Shown: positions 7,754 through 15,787 of the stretch, piece by piece
How the letters are laid out: each line of letters begins with the position of its first letter
Position numbering within the stretch: the stretch's first letter is position 1
Source of the DNA: Phycisphaerales bacterium UBA2218
GTDB lineage: Bacteria > Planctomycetota > Phycisphaerae > Sedimentisphaerales > Anaerobacaceae
Direction of reading: 5' to 3'
Length of the DNA stretch: 26,929 bases
Assembly: GCA_002327785.1 (NCBI GenBank)
Contig: DCUI01000139.1
Coordinates: 1 to 26,929 of the forward strand
The notes under the pieces: generated by a model
The model's database searches: none
The model's input: only the letters and a program-made list of their open reading frames with translations
What the model was told of the DNA's origin: nothing
Program-made: the position numbers and the translations under genes

Positions 7754-8398
7754 ATGCGGCATCAACGGATTCCAGACGAGACAGTCCGGCGCTTGCCGGT
7801 CTACCTTCGGGGAGCCTTGCACCTGTCCGGCAGAGGACTCGAGAGCACCTCCAGCCAGGAACTGGCCAATCTGATCGGCGTCGAACCCTGGCAGATTCGC
7901 AAGGACTTTTCCTACTTCGGGGGGTTTGGCACACGGGGCGTGGGCTACAACCTCGACAATCTCATCAGACACGTCAGCCGGATCTTGCGGCTCGACGCAA
8001 CTCAGAATGCAGTCCTGGTCGGGGTGGGCAATCTGGGATCGGCGCTCTTGGCGTTCCCGGGGTTCCGCATGTACGGATTTGAGATTGCAGCGGCTTTCGA
8101 TATCGACAAACGCAAGATTGGGCGAAGGAAATCCGGCGTTCTCATCGAGGACGCGGCCGCATTGAACCGACTGAGCGCGCGAGGCATTCGTCTCGGAATC
8201 GTTGCGGTCCCGGAGGCTGCCTCGCAGGGCGTGGTCGACACGCTCGCAGAAGCCGGAGTCAAAGGCATTCTGAATTTCTCTCCTCGCTGCGTCACGGTTC
8301 CGCGGGGAGTGAAGGTAATTACGATCGACATCGCCATGGATCTCGCTCGTCTGCCCTATTACATTCCGGCGGGTCGAGCGATCCGGCAATGCGTGTAG
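7754..8398 (+). CDS. rex: Redox-sensing transcriptional repressor Rex
   Basis: The 214-residue product matches Rex along its length. The amino end (IPDETVRRLPVYLRGALHL) leads to the winged-helix with SSQELANLIGV and the highly conserved QIRKDFSYFGGFGTRGVGYN. Then comes a Rossmann fold with VLVGVGNLGSALL (GxGxxG-type NADH site), FDIDKRKIG, VAVPEAASQGVVD, GVKGILNFSP and a C-terminal domain-swap helix (DIAMDLARLPYY). Rex dimers sense the NADH/NAD+ ratio. An alternative ATG three codons earlier (7745) has no ribosome binding site; the ATG at 7754 has GGGA upstream. It lies 39 bases before the hydrogenase-cluster genes on the same strand, so it is probably cotranscribed and controls the cluster. 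Confidence 0.95.
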   Translation: MRHQRIPDETVRRLPVYLRGALHLSGRGLESTSSQELANLIGVEPWQIRKDFSYFGGFGTRGVGYNLDNLIRHVSRILRLDATQNAVLVGVGNLGSALLAFPGFRMYGFEIAAAFDIDKRKIGRRKSGVLIEDAAALNRLSARGIRLGIVAVPEAASQGVVDTLAEAGVKGILNFSPRCVTVPRGVKVITIDIAMDLARLPYYIPAGRAIRQCV

Positions 8399-8437
8399 TT
8401 TCTTTGTAGAGCCCTGACAATTTGGATCGGGTAAACA

Positions 8438-9493
8438 ATGGAAACGGCCTTCATCAGCAGGCTCAGACCGCTCCTGGACGCCATTGCGGAGACAATGGAC
8501 GTCTACATTCCGCGAAGAATCGCCGAGCACACCGTATGCAGCCGGTACGATCCGGGCGTCCCACGAGATCCGGAGATAAACGAGATTCGGATGAGCACGC
8601 CCGCGAAGGAGTTTCTGTTCCCGCTGCGGGAGCTGGCGGCCGTGCTTCCTCAGCCGCTCGAGCCCGAGCCGGTGAGGCCGTTTGCCGTCTTCGGACTCAA
8701 GGCGTGCGATCTGCGTTCCATGGAAATTCTGGACCGCGTCTTTAAGGAAGACGAATTTGAGGATCCCCTGTATGCGGCCCGCCGGGACAAGATGTTCACA
8801 ATCGTCTCGGACTGTTCCTCCCCCGGCGAGAGCTGCTTCTGCAATGTCCTCGGAGGCAGACCCTATGCGGAGGACGGATTCGACCTGAGTGTTTCGCACG
8901 TGACCGACGGATACATCATCCAGGGCAGCTCGCCCCGGGGCAGGAGCTTTCTGTTTTCCCACGCAGAACTGTTCGGCGACGTTCCCGACGCCCTGTTGAG
9001 CGAGCGGGCCCAGCTTCGTGAGGCGGCTCTGGAGCGACTGGCGCAAGCCCACGAAGGGATGCCGGTCGGCATTCCTCTCAAGGAAATCGTGGAACGAGGC
9101 TACAGCTCGGAGGTATTCGACGAAGAGGCCTGCACGTGCGTCGAGTGCCAGGCGTGCACGCGGGTCTGTCCGACGTGTCACTGTTTCTATCTCTACGACA
9201 CGAAGCAGCAGGATTACTTCGCCAAGATGAAGATGTGGGATAGTTGTATGCGGGTGGGCTACGCCGGAGTCGCGGGAGGAGCGAACCCTCGCAAGATGCT
9301 CGGAGACAGGCTCCGGCACAGGTTCATGCACAAATTCGTATGGTTTGTCGACCGATATGGGATCGAGATGTGCGTGGGCTGCGGTCGCTGCATCGATGCC
9401 GAAACCGGCGACGTGGACATGCGCAGGGTATTCACGAGGCTGAACGACGAGATCCTGGACACGGGCGGAAAAAAAGTGAAGGCGCCAAGATGA
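8438..9493 (+). CDS. Sulfhydrogenase beta-like / AsrA-like iron-sulfur subunit
   Basis: The 351-residue protein resembles HydB (beta subunit of archaeal sulfhydrogenase) and AsrA. An N-terminal domain contains FGLKACDLRSM (about 85-95) and the CSSPGESCFC segment (126-135). It is followed by a C-terminal ferredoxin-like region with C234, C237, C240 and C244 in CVECQACTRVCPTCHCF. A second motif has C312, C315 and C318 (CVGCGRC), but the usual fourth cysteine is replaced: IDAETG follows instead of a C-P pair. In characterised relatives it passes electrons between the flavin subunit and the hydrogenase dimer. Its stop overlaps the start of the gamma-like gene by four bases. No soluble hydrogenase small or large subunit follows, so here it probably serves the membrane hydrogenase downstream. 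Confidence 0.85.
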   Translation: METAFISRLRPLLDAIAETMDVYIPRRIAEHTVCSRYDPGVPRDPEINEIRMSTPAKEFLFPLRELAAVLPQPLEPEPVRPFAVFGLKACDLRSMEILDRVFKEDEFEDPLYAARRDKMFTIVSDCSSPGESCFCNVLGGRPYAEDGFDLSVSHVTDGYIIQGSSPRGRSFLFSHAELFGDVPDALLSERAQLREAALERLAQAHEGMPVGIPLKEIVERGYSSEVFDEEACTCVECQACTRVCPTCHCFYLYDTKQQDYFAKMKMWDSCMRVGYAGVAGGANPRKMLGDRLRHRFMHKFVWFVDRYGIEMCVGCGRCIDAETGDVDMRRVFTRLNDEILDTGGKKVKAPR

Positions 9494-10311
9494 CAGCCAA
9501 CCTCTATCAGCCGGGAAACGCCGAGATCGTGGACATCATCGACGAATCGCCCACGATCAAGAGCTTCGTGATCGTGCCGGACGAGCCGTTCCGGTTCGAC
9601 ACAGGCCAATTCGTCGAGCTGACGCTGCCCGGCGAAGGCGAGGCGCCGTTCACGCCGTCATCGTCGCCGACCGTGGTCGAGCAGATGGAAATCACCATCA
9701 TGAAAGCGGGACGCGTCACGACCTTGCTCCACGAGTGCCGTAAAGGTCAGTCGGTGGGCATTCGTGGGCCATACGGAAGCGGCTACCCGGTGGATGGATT
9801 CGCCGGCAAGCACGTGTACATCATCGGCGGAGGCGTGGGTCTGGCCCCGATCCGGTCGTTGTTCCTGACGCTCGTGGATCGCATCGAGGATTTCAAGTCC
9901 GTTGTGTGCCGGTTCGGGGCGAGGACGCCGGAAGATTTCATCTACAAGGACACCCTTTTCGGCGCTTGGCAGAAGCTCAAGGGCGTGGAGATCAAGCTGA
10001 CGGTCGACAAGGCCAATGGTGATTGGGACGGGCACGTCGGCGTGGTCACGAAGATCCTCAGTCGCAAGGACGTGGATATCGACAACGCCGTTGCCATTGT
10101 CTGTGGGCCGCCGATCATGATGAAGTACGTGACGATCAGTCTGCTCGATTTTGGTTTCGACCCCGGCAAGATCTATTTGTCCATGGAGAAGAACATGAGT
10201 TGCGGCGTGGGCAAGTGCGGGCACTGCATGCTCGGCAAGTACTACGTCTGCAAGGACGGACCCGTCTTCACCTTCGACCAGGTGAGCAAGTACCCGAATA
10301 TTTGGGAATAG
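9490..10311 (+). CDS. Sulfhydrogenase gamma-like FAD/NAD(P)H-binding subunit (HydG/AsrB type)
   Basis: The 273-residue protein is a ferredoxin-NADP reductase-like module. Residues 5-100 form the flavin barrel (DTGQFVELTLPG; TPSSSP at 55-60; RGPYGSGYP). Residues 108-215 form the nucleotide domain (YIIGGGVGLAPIRSL and VCGPPIMMK). The carboxyl end holds a [2Fe-2S] site with C238, C243, C246 and C254, spaced Cx4Cx2Cx7C in SCGVGKCGHCMLGKYYVCKDG. It is very close in pattern to the gamma subunit of Pyrococcus sulfhydrogenase, which reacts with NAD(P)H. The ATG at 9490 overlaps the previous stop (ATGA); the frame remains open far upstream, inside the beta-like gene. It should be the NAD(P)H entry or exit point of the complex. 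Confidence 0.9.
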   Translation: MTANLYQPGNAEIVDIIDESPTIKSFVIVPDEPFRFDTGQFVELTLPGEGEAPFTPSSSPTVVEQMEITIMKAGRVTTLLHECRKGQSVGIRGPYGSGYPVDGFAGKHVYIIGGGVGLAPIRSLFLTLVDRIEDFKSVVCRFGARTPEDFIYKDTLFGAWQKLKGVEIKLTVDKANGDWDGHVGVVTKILSRKDVDIDNAVAIVCGPPIMMKYVTISLLDFGFDPGKIYLSMEKNMSCGVGKCGHCMLGKYYVCKDGPVFTFDQVSKYPNIWE

Positions 10312-10330
10312 CGTGCAATGCGGGAATGAC

Positions 10331-10855
10331 ATGTCTGCAAAGCTGATCATTGATCTCGCGAAAGTGAAGCCACAACGGCCATCGGGCATCAAGTGCTCGT
10401 ACAAGCACCATCCCGACAACAAGGGGTTCGATGCGGTGCTGGAGATGGTTCGTTTCTCGCTCATCTGCCGGCGGTGCGAAAGTGCTCCGTGCGTGACCGC
10501 CTGTCCGCGGGGGGCGTTGGAGAAGGTTCCCACCGGGACAAACGACGACAGCGTGCTCAGGCGAGCGAACATGCTCTGCACCGGCTGCGGCACGTGTGCG
10601 CTCGCCTGTCCGTTCGGGACCGTCTACGACGACCTGATGCCGTTCTCGAGCAGCGTGTGCGACGTCTGCAAGGGTCGGCTCGAACCGGCAGAAAAGCCCC
10701 TGTGCGTTCGGACCTGCGAGGACGGCAGCATCGACTATGCCGAAGCCACGCCGGGCGGTGATCTGGTCGAGGTCGCCGAGGATATTCTGGTCCGGGTCGC
10801 GGAGGGCAGCACCTGGAGGCCGTTCCTGAAGAACCGGCAGGAGGCCCGCAAATGA
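10331..10855 (+). CDS. 4Fe-4S ferredoxin-like electron-transfer subunit (HycB/CooF type)
   Basis: The 174-residue protein contains three cysteine groups: C46/C49/C54/C58 (CRRCESAPCVTACP), C83/C86/C89/C93 (CTGCGTCALACP) and C110/C113/C125/C129 (CDVCKGRLEPAEKPLCVRTC). They suggest three or four [4Fe-4S] clusters, as in HycB, CooF and DmsB-like electron carriers. ATG 10331 has GGGA about 7 bases upstream; an earlier ATG at 10313 is poorer. The stop overlaps the start of the NuoH-like gene by four bases. Its place between the flavin module and the membrane hydrogenase genes suggests it is the wire between them. Confidence 0.88.
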   Translation: MSAKLIIDLAKVKPQRPSGIKCSYKHHPDNKGFDAVLEMVRFSLICRRCESAPCVTACPRGALEKVPTGTNDDSVLRRANMLCTGCGTCALACPFGTVYDDLMPFSSSVCDVCKGRLEPAEKPLCVRTCEDGSIDYAEATPGGDLVEVAEDILVRVAEGSTWRPFLKNRQEARK

Positions 10856-11808
10856 TCAACGCACTGCAAAACGTATTCTGGATTCTGATCTTCCCGGGCT
10901 TCGTCTTCACGCTGGCCGTGGGTCTGCTCGCCTCGTGGCTGGTCCGCAAGGTCGGCGCCCTGGTGCAGTATCGTGTGGGGCCGCCAGTCTACCAACCGGC
11001 GGTGGATGTGGTGAAACTGATGGGCAAAGAGATCCTGATCCCCCAGGACGCCCATCGAGGGATATTCGTCCTGGCGCCGCTCGCGGGTTTTTCGGGCGTT
11101 CTACTGCTCTCAACGGCGCTCTGGCTCGCCACGGCGAGGATCAGCTACGTCGGCGACATTGTCGTCGCGATGTACTTGATGGTCTTCCCGTCGTTGGCTC
11201 TGATCCTGGGCAGCAGCGCCAGCGGCAGTCCCCATGCGGCCGTCGGCGCCGGTCGGGAGATGAAGCTCGTGCTGAGCTATGAGTTGCCACTGGTTCTGGC
11301 CGTTCTCGTGGTCATCATCAAGACGGCGGGACAAATCGCGCCGGGCGAACAACTCAGTCTGGCCGCGATGGCCCAGCATACCCCGGTCCTGAGCATATCG
11401 GGGGCCCTGGCGTTTCTGGTGGCCTTGCTGTGCGTGCAGGCCAAACTCGGGTTCGTACCCTTTGATATTGCGGAGTCCGAGAGCGAGCTCGCCGGCGGCG
11501 TGATGATCGAATACTCGGGAGCCCTGCTCGGCGTCTGGAAGCTGATGCAGGCAATGATGCTCGTGGCTCTGCCGTTGTTTCTGGTCGTCGTGTTTCTGGG
11601 TGGCATCGACGCATCCGGCCTGTCGCTGCTGTGGGGCATCGGCAAGTTTGTGCTGGTCCTGGTGCTGGTGATCCTCATCAAGAACACGAACCCCCGAGTT
11701 CGCATCGATCAGGCGATGCGGTTTTTCTGGTTCTACTGTGGGACCGTCTTGGCGGCCGCCGTGATTCTGGCGTCGATCGGCAATACCTATGACATTGCGT
11801 GGCTTTAG
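10852..11808 (+). CDS. NuoH/MbhM-like membrane subunit of group 4 hydrogenase
   Basis: The 318-residue protein has about eight membrane helices and the signature of the complex I ND1/NuoH family: VGALVQYRVGPPVYQPAVDVVKLMGKE near residue 35 and FDIAESESELAGGVMIEYSG near residue 205, with the conserved acidic cluster. In energy-converting hydrogenases (EchB, HycD, MbhM) this subunit anchors the Ni-Fe module and couples its redox chemistry to ion movement. It starts on an ATGA overlap with the ferredoxin gene and is followed by the NuoB-like small subunit. The length is normal for hydrogenase-type NuoH. Confidence 0.93.
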   Translation: MINALQNVFWILIFPGFVFTLAVGLLASWLVRKVGALVQYRVGPPVYQPAVDVVKLMGKEILIPQDAHRGIFVLAPLAGFSGVLLLSTALWLATARISYVGDIVVAMYLMVFPSLALILGSSASGSPHAAVGAGREMKLVLSYELPLVLAVLVVIIKTAGQIAPGEQLSLAAMAQHTPVLSISGALAFLVALLCVQAKLGFVPFDIAESESELAGGVMIEYSGALLGVWKLMQAMMLVALPLFLVVVFLGGIDASGLSLLWGIGKFVLVLVLVILIKNTNPRVRIDQAMRFFWFYCGTVLAAAVILASIGNTYDIAWL

Positions 11809-11816
11809 GGGAGCCC

Positions 11817-12308
11817 ATGGATTGGAAATTGTGGTCGTTGAAGAAATCGATCTGGGTGTTTCATGTCAATACGGGCGCCTGTAATAACTGCGACATCGAG
11901 ATCGTGAACCTGCTGACGCCGAAGTTCGACGTGGAACGATTCGGGATCAAGCTGGTCGGTTCGCCCCGGCACGCCGATGCACTGCTCGTGACGGGCGGGG
12001 GCACGCGCCAGGCCGCGAAACGCCTCCAGGAAGTCTATCGGCAGACGGCCAAACCTTGTGTCGTGTTCTGCATGGGAGCGTGCGCCTGCGGGATGGGCAT
12101 CTTCGAGAAGGCCTACCACATGGCCGGGCCGATCGACAGCATCGTTCGAGAAGTCGATCCCCAGGCAATCATCGCCTATGTTCCGGGCTGTCCGCCGAAG
12201 CCGGAGGCGATGATCGCGGGGGTAGTCAAGGCACTTGCCGCCCTGGAACCGAAAGAGAAGTATGCAACTGAACGAATTGGACAAACAGTTGTCGCCGATC
12301 CGCGATAG
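11817..12308 (+). CDS. NuoB-like [NiFe]-hydrogenase small subunit (MbhJ/EchC type)
   Basis: The 163-residue protein has the proximal-cluster ligands of group 4 small subunits: C22 and C25 (TGACNNCDIE), C89 (CMGACACGMGIF) and C125 (PGCPPKPE). It lacks the extra medial and distal clusters of larger uptake hydrogenases, which is normal for the Ech/Mbh/Hyc class. The ATG at 11817 has GGGGAG just upstream; an in-frame GTG at 11799 lies inside the preceding gene. Its 3' end overlaps the NuoC-like gene by 47 bases. It should receive electrons from the HycF-like ferredoxin subunit and pass them to the Ni-Fe centre. Confidence 0.93.
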   Translation: MDWKLWSLKKSIWVFHVNTGACNNCDIEIVNLLTPKFDVERFGIKLVGSPRHADALLVTGGGTRQAAKRLQEVYRQTAKPCVVFCMGACACGMGIFEKAYHMAGPIDSIVREVDPQAIIAYVPGCPPKPEAMIAGVVKALAALEPKEKYATERIGQTVVADPR

Positions 12309-12702
12309 ACTCACAGGCATCGAACACAGGAGCGACAATCGCGTGTTCCTGCCATGTGAAGCTGAGCATGTCCTTGAGATCTGCCGCTTCCTGTTCGAGG
12401 AACTGCGGCTTCGCTATGTGATCTCGACGGGCATCGACGCCCAGGATTGCTTCGAGGTCCTACACCATTTTTCGGATGACGAGTCGGGCTGCATCATAAC
12501 GGTCAAGGCCTTTATTCGCAACCGCGAGGCGCCCGAGCTGGACTCGATCACCCCGCTGATTCCCGGCGCCGAATGGATCGAATGCGAGATGCACGATCTG
12601 CTGGGCATCGGCTTTCGGAACCACCCCAATATGCGACGACTGGTGCTGAGCGACGACTGGCCCGAGGGCGTCTACCCCCTGCGGAAGGAAACCCAGACAT
12701 GA
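12262..12702 (+). CDS. NuoC-like subunit (MbhK/30-kDa subunit)
   Basis: The 146-residue product fits the complex I 30-kDa family: VFLPCEAEHVLEICRFLFEELRLRYVISTGID at the front, then ITVKAFIRN, SITPLIPGAEWIECEMHDLLGIGFRNHPNMRRLVLSDDWPEGVYPLRK in segments. The EMHDLLGI and DDWP motifs are diagnostic. The ATG at 12262 has a purine-rich GAGAAG upstream and lies within the end of the small-subunit gene. It stabilises the large subunit and has no cofactor. Its stop overlaps the large-subunit start (ATGA). Confidence 0.92.
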   Translation: MQLNELDKQLSPIRDRLTGIEHRSDNRVFLPCEAEHVLEICRFLFEELRLRYVISTGIDAQDCFEVLHHFSDDESGCIITVKAFIRNREAPELDSITPLIPGAEWIECEMHDLLGIGFRNHPNMRRLVLSDDWPEGVYPLRKETQT

Positions 12703-13916
12703 GAGAGACGTTGCGAAAACCTGTTCTGGCGGTCGGGCCGTTTCATCCGCTCCAGGAGGAGATGGAATTCTTCCGGTTGACCGTAGACGGCGAGACAGTA
12801 ACCGATATCGACGTGCGGATCTCCTACAACCACCGCGGCATCGAGAAACTCAGCGAGACGCTGCAGTTCGACCAGGTGCCGTACCTGGTCTCGCGTGTGT
12901 GCGGGATCTGTTCGGCGTCTCATCCGTTGGCTTATGTCCAGGCCGTGGAGGAGATCGCGGGGGTCAAGCCGCCGGAACGGGCCTTGTATGTACGAACGAT
13001 CATCAACGAACTGGAACGCATTCACAGCCACCTGCTCTGGGTCGGCCTCGCAGGCCATTTCATCGGCTACGACACCGTCTTCATGTGGGCGTGGAAGTAC
13101 CGCGAGCCCGTGCTCGATCTGCTCGAAGAGATCACGGGCAATCGGAACAACTACGGCAATGTGAAAGTGGGTGGCTGCCGGGAGGATATCCCCGACGAGA
13201 TGATCCCGAAAGTCCTCGCAGAGCTGGACACCATTGAGCAGAAGACCGAAATGCTGACCAAGGCCGTGTTGGACGACCCGGTTCTGCACCTCCGCCTGAA
13301 GGGAGTGGGGATTCTGAGCAAGGTGGACGCAGTCAAGTACGCGGTGACGGGTCCGACGGCCCGGGGCAGCGCCGTCGCCATCGACGTCCGGCATGACGAC
13401 CCCTATGCCGCATACGCGGACCTGGACTGGAAGGTGATCAGCCAGCCCGATGGGGACGTGTTCGCCAAGGCGGTGGTCCGTCTCCTGGAGACACTCGAAT
13501 CGATCAAGATAATCCGCCAGGCGTTGAGAAAGCTGCCCGGAGGTCCCGTGGCCGTGGAGGTCAAGGAGATCCCGGCGGGCGAGGGCTGTGGGCGCGCCGA
13601 GGCGCCGCGAGGCGAGACCTTCCACTACGTGCGCAGCGACGGCGGCAACCGGCCCGTTCGCCACAAGATCCGGGCCCCGAGCTACGTCAACGTGCCTTCC
13701 TTCAAGGCCTCATGTATCGGTGGTGACATCGCGGACGTGACGCTGACACTGGCCGCTGTCGATCCCTGCTACAGTTGCACGGAGCGCATCGCCGTCGTGG
13801 ACAGTCACAACAAGGTGCTCCACGATTACGAGGAGCTGTTGCGGCTGAGCCGTGAGAAGACCGCATGCATCCGGAAAGAGCTCGGCGTGCCGCCGATGAA
13901 GTTGGAGGATTGCTGA
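12699..13916 (+). CDS. NuoD-like catalytic large subunit of group 4 [NiFe] hydrogenase
   Basis: The 405-residue protein keeps both Ni-Fe ligand pairs: C68 and C71 in RVCGICSASH, and C357 and C360 in DPCYSCTER. It is therefore expected to be a true hydrogenase and not a complex I NuoD, which lacks these cysteines. Other family marks are NHRGIEKL, ELERIHSHLLW, GNRNNYGNVKVGG and the conserved GPTARGS. After DPCYSCTER there are 42 more residues; in HycE the equivalent tail is removed after that arginine by the HycI protease, and a HycI-like gene ends this cluster. The start overlaps the NuoC-like stop (ATGA). The assignment to the Mbh/Hyc-like part of group 4 rests on gene content and motifs, not on a tree. 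Confidence 0.94.
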   Translation: MRETLRKPVLAVGPFHPLQEEMEFFRLTVDGETVTDIDVRISYNHRGIEKLSETLQFDQVPYLVSRVCGICSASHPLAYVQAVEEIAGVKPPERALYVRTIINELERIHSHLLWVGLAGHFIGYDTVFMWAWKYREPVLDLLEEITGNRNNYGNVKVGGCREDIPDEMIPKVLAELDTIEQKTEMLTKAVLDDPVLHLRLKGVGILSKVDAVKYAVTGPTARGSAVAIDVRHDDPYAAYADLDWKVISQPDGDVFAKAVVRLLETLESIKIIRQALRKLPGGPVAVEVKEIPAGEGCGRAEAPRGETFHYVRSDGGNRPVRHKIRAPSYVNVPSFKASCIGGDIADVTLTLAAVDPCYSCTERIAVVDSHNKVLHDYEELLRLSREKTACIRKELGVPPMKLEDC

Positions 13917-13917
13917 G

Positions 13918-15777
13918 TTGGACAGAATCCTGTTGTATCCCGTATTCCTGCCCCTGGCGGTTGGCTTCATCCTGCTGTTCCTGCCGAGGCGGGCGGTCCC
14001 CTTGTTCAGGGTGACCACGTTGGCGGTTGCCCTCGTCGCCTTCGTGCTCTCCGTGCAGATCTTTCTGTCGGGCGAAGGAACGTACCATCGACCCGTGATC
14101 GAGATCGGCGATTTCCGGATGGACCTTCTGCTGCGCGCCGCGCCGCTGGGTTCTTTCATTTTGATGTTCGCGATGGGCTTCGGCGTGCTGATCACGCTGT
14201 ACTCGCTCGGTTCGCGAGCGTCGATCACACGCGTCAACGAATACTATGGCTCGATCCTGCTCGCCGTCGGCGGATCGGCTGGGATACTGCTCTCGGACCA
14301 TCTGCTGTTCCTCCTGGTCTTCTGGGAGATCGTGACGGCCTCGCTCTATATCCTCATCGCGACCGGCGGCAAGCATTCGAACTTCGCCGCGACGAAGAGT
14401 TTTGCCATGATCGGGGCTTCGGACGCGGGCTTCCTGTTGGGCATAGGCATGGTCTGGGTCCTCTCGGGTACGTTCGTCGTCTCGCAGATCAAGCTGCCGA
14501 CGGCGTCTTCGTTACAGATCATCGCCTTCCTGCTGCTGATGACGGCGGCCATCACCAAGGCCGGGGCCATGCCATTGCACACGTGGATACCTGCTTGCGG
14601 CGAATACGCCCCAACCTCCGTGATGGCTCTGTTGCCCGCGGCACTGGACAAGTTGCTGGGAATCTACCTGCTGGTGCTCGTCGTCACGCGTATGTTTGTA
14701 CTCCAACCGGGAGCCCTGACTATCGTGCTGGCGGCAATTGGAGCGATTACGATCGTGATCGCCGTGATGATTGCGATGGTGCAGCACAACCTCAAGAAGC
14801 TGCTGTCCTACCACGCCGTCAGTCAGGTTGGCTACATGATCCCGGGCATTGCCACGCTTACGCCGGTCGGGATCGCGGGCGGCATATTCCACATGTTGAA
14901 CAACGCCATCTACAAATGCTGTCTGTTCCTCTGCGGCGGCGCGGTCGAGGAGGCGACCGGAACGGCGGAGCTGGAAAAACTTGGGGGATTAAGCAAGAAA
15001 ATGCCGTTGACTTTCGCCGCCTGCCTGGTCGCGGCATTGAGCATCTCGGGTATTCCGCCGCTGAACGGATTCGCGTCCAAGTGGATGGTATACCAGGGCG
15101 TCGTGCAGATGGGCCAAACACCCGAGGCGACCGGCGCCGCCCTGTGGCCCCTATGGCTGGTCGCCGCCATGTTCGGAAGCGCGCTGACACTGGCTTCGTT
15201 CGTGAAGATCCTGCACTCGGTCTTTTTCTCTCGTCTGCCGGACCGATTGAAGGGTACGACTGAAGTGTCCGCGTTCCAGACGGTCCCGATACTGGTGCTT
15301 GCCGCCTTATGTGTGCTGTTCGGCGTGTTCTATCACGTGCCGTTGCAGGGGTTCATCTTTCCGGCCCTGGGTATGACGGAAAGCCCGGGGATCTTCATCG
15401 GTAATTGGAACTCCGTACTGGCCACCGGTTTGCTGCTGGTCGGAATCGGAATCGGGGTCGCGGTGCTTGGAGTCGCCTCGTTTGCCAGGAAGGTGCGGGA
15501 AGTACCCACATGGACCTGCGGGGAGACACAGCCCAACGATCAGATGATTATTCCCGGAACGCATTTCTACAAGACCGTATCGGCCATGGGCGGGCTGAGG
15601 CAGGCATACACCGGCCAGGAACGAGGCTACTTCGACCTGTACAACCAGAGCGGCAGGGCGGGCCTGGTGGCCACCGGCATGCTGCGGTGGCTGCACAGCG
15701 GCGTCCTACCCATCTACCTGACCTGGGTGACGGTGGGCTTGCTGATCGTGCTGTTCGTCATCTGCGACATCTTGTGA
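13918..15777 (+). CDS. NuoL/MrpA-N/HyfB-like antiporter subunit
   Basis: The 619-residue protein has about 14 membrane helices and the ion-channel residues of the antiporter-like family. It has a glutamate in LLVFWEIVTASLY, lysine and histidine in ITKAGAMPLHTWIP, and lysines in HNLKKLLSYHAVSQVGY. A C-terminal extension (EVPTWTCGETQPNDQM, then HFYKTVSAMGGLRQAY, final helix) resembles that of hydrogenase-type NuoL/HyfB proteins. The start is TTG at 13918, supported by GGAGG 9 bases upstream and by the fact that it begins one base after the large-subunit stop. Together with the next gene its length sums to about 800 residues, the size of a full MrpA, so it is probably the MrpA N-terminal half encoded separately. 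Confidence 0.9.
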   Translation: MDRILLYPVFLPLAVGFILLFLPRRAVPLFRVTTLAVALVAFVLSVQIFLSGEGTYHRPVIEIGDFRMDLLLRAAPLGSFILMFAMGFGVLITLYSLGSRASITRVNEYYGSILLAVGGSAGILLSDHLLFLLVFWEIVTASLYILIATGGKHSNFAATKSFAMIGASDAGFLLGIGMVWVLSGTFVVSQIKLPTASSLQIIAFLLLMTAAITKAGAMPLHTWIPACGEYAPTSVMALLPAALDKLLGIYLLVLVVTRMFVLQPGALTIVLAAIGAITIVIAVMIAMVQHNLKKLLSYHAVSQVGYMIPGIATLTPVGIAGGIFHMLNNAIYKCCLFLCGGAVEEATGTAELEKLGGLSKKMPLTFAACLVAALSISGIPPLNGFASKWMVYQGVVQMGQTPEATGAALWPLWLVAAMFGSALTLASFVKILHSVFFSRLPDRLKGTTEVSAFQTVPILVLAALCVLFGVFYHVPLQGFIFPALGMTESPGIFIGNWNSVLATGLLLVGIGIGVAVLGVASFARKVREVPTWTCGETQPNDQMIIPGTHFYKTVSAMGGLRQAYTGQERGYFDLYNQSGRAGLVATGMLRWLHSGVLPIYLTWVTVGLLIVLFVICDIL

Positions 15778-15787
15778 GGAACATGGG

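Noticed and set aside
12573..12698. Upstream in-frame extension of the hydrogenase large subunit
   Set aside because: It overlaps the NuoC-like gene, has no family similarity, and the ATGA start at 12699 fits the operon style.
10852..13916. Interpretation as part of respiratory complex I (nuo)
   Set aside because: The NuoD-like protein carries both CxxC Ni-Fe ligand pairs and a protease-processed tail, and a HycI-type protease is present; complex I lacks these.
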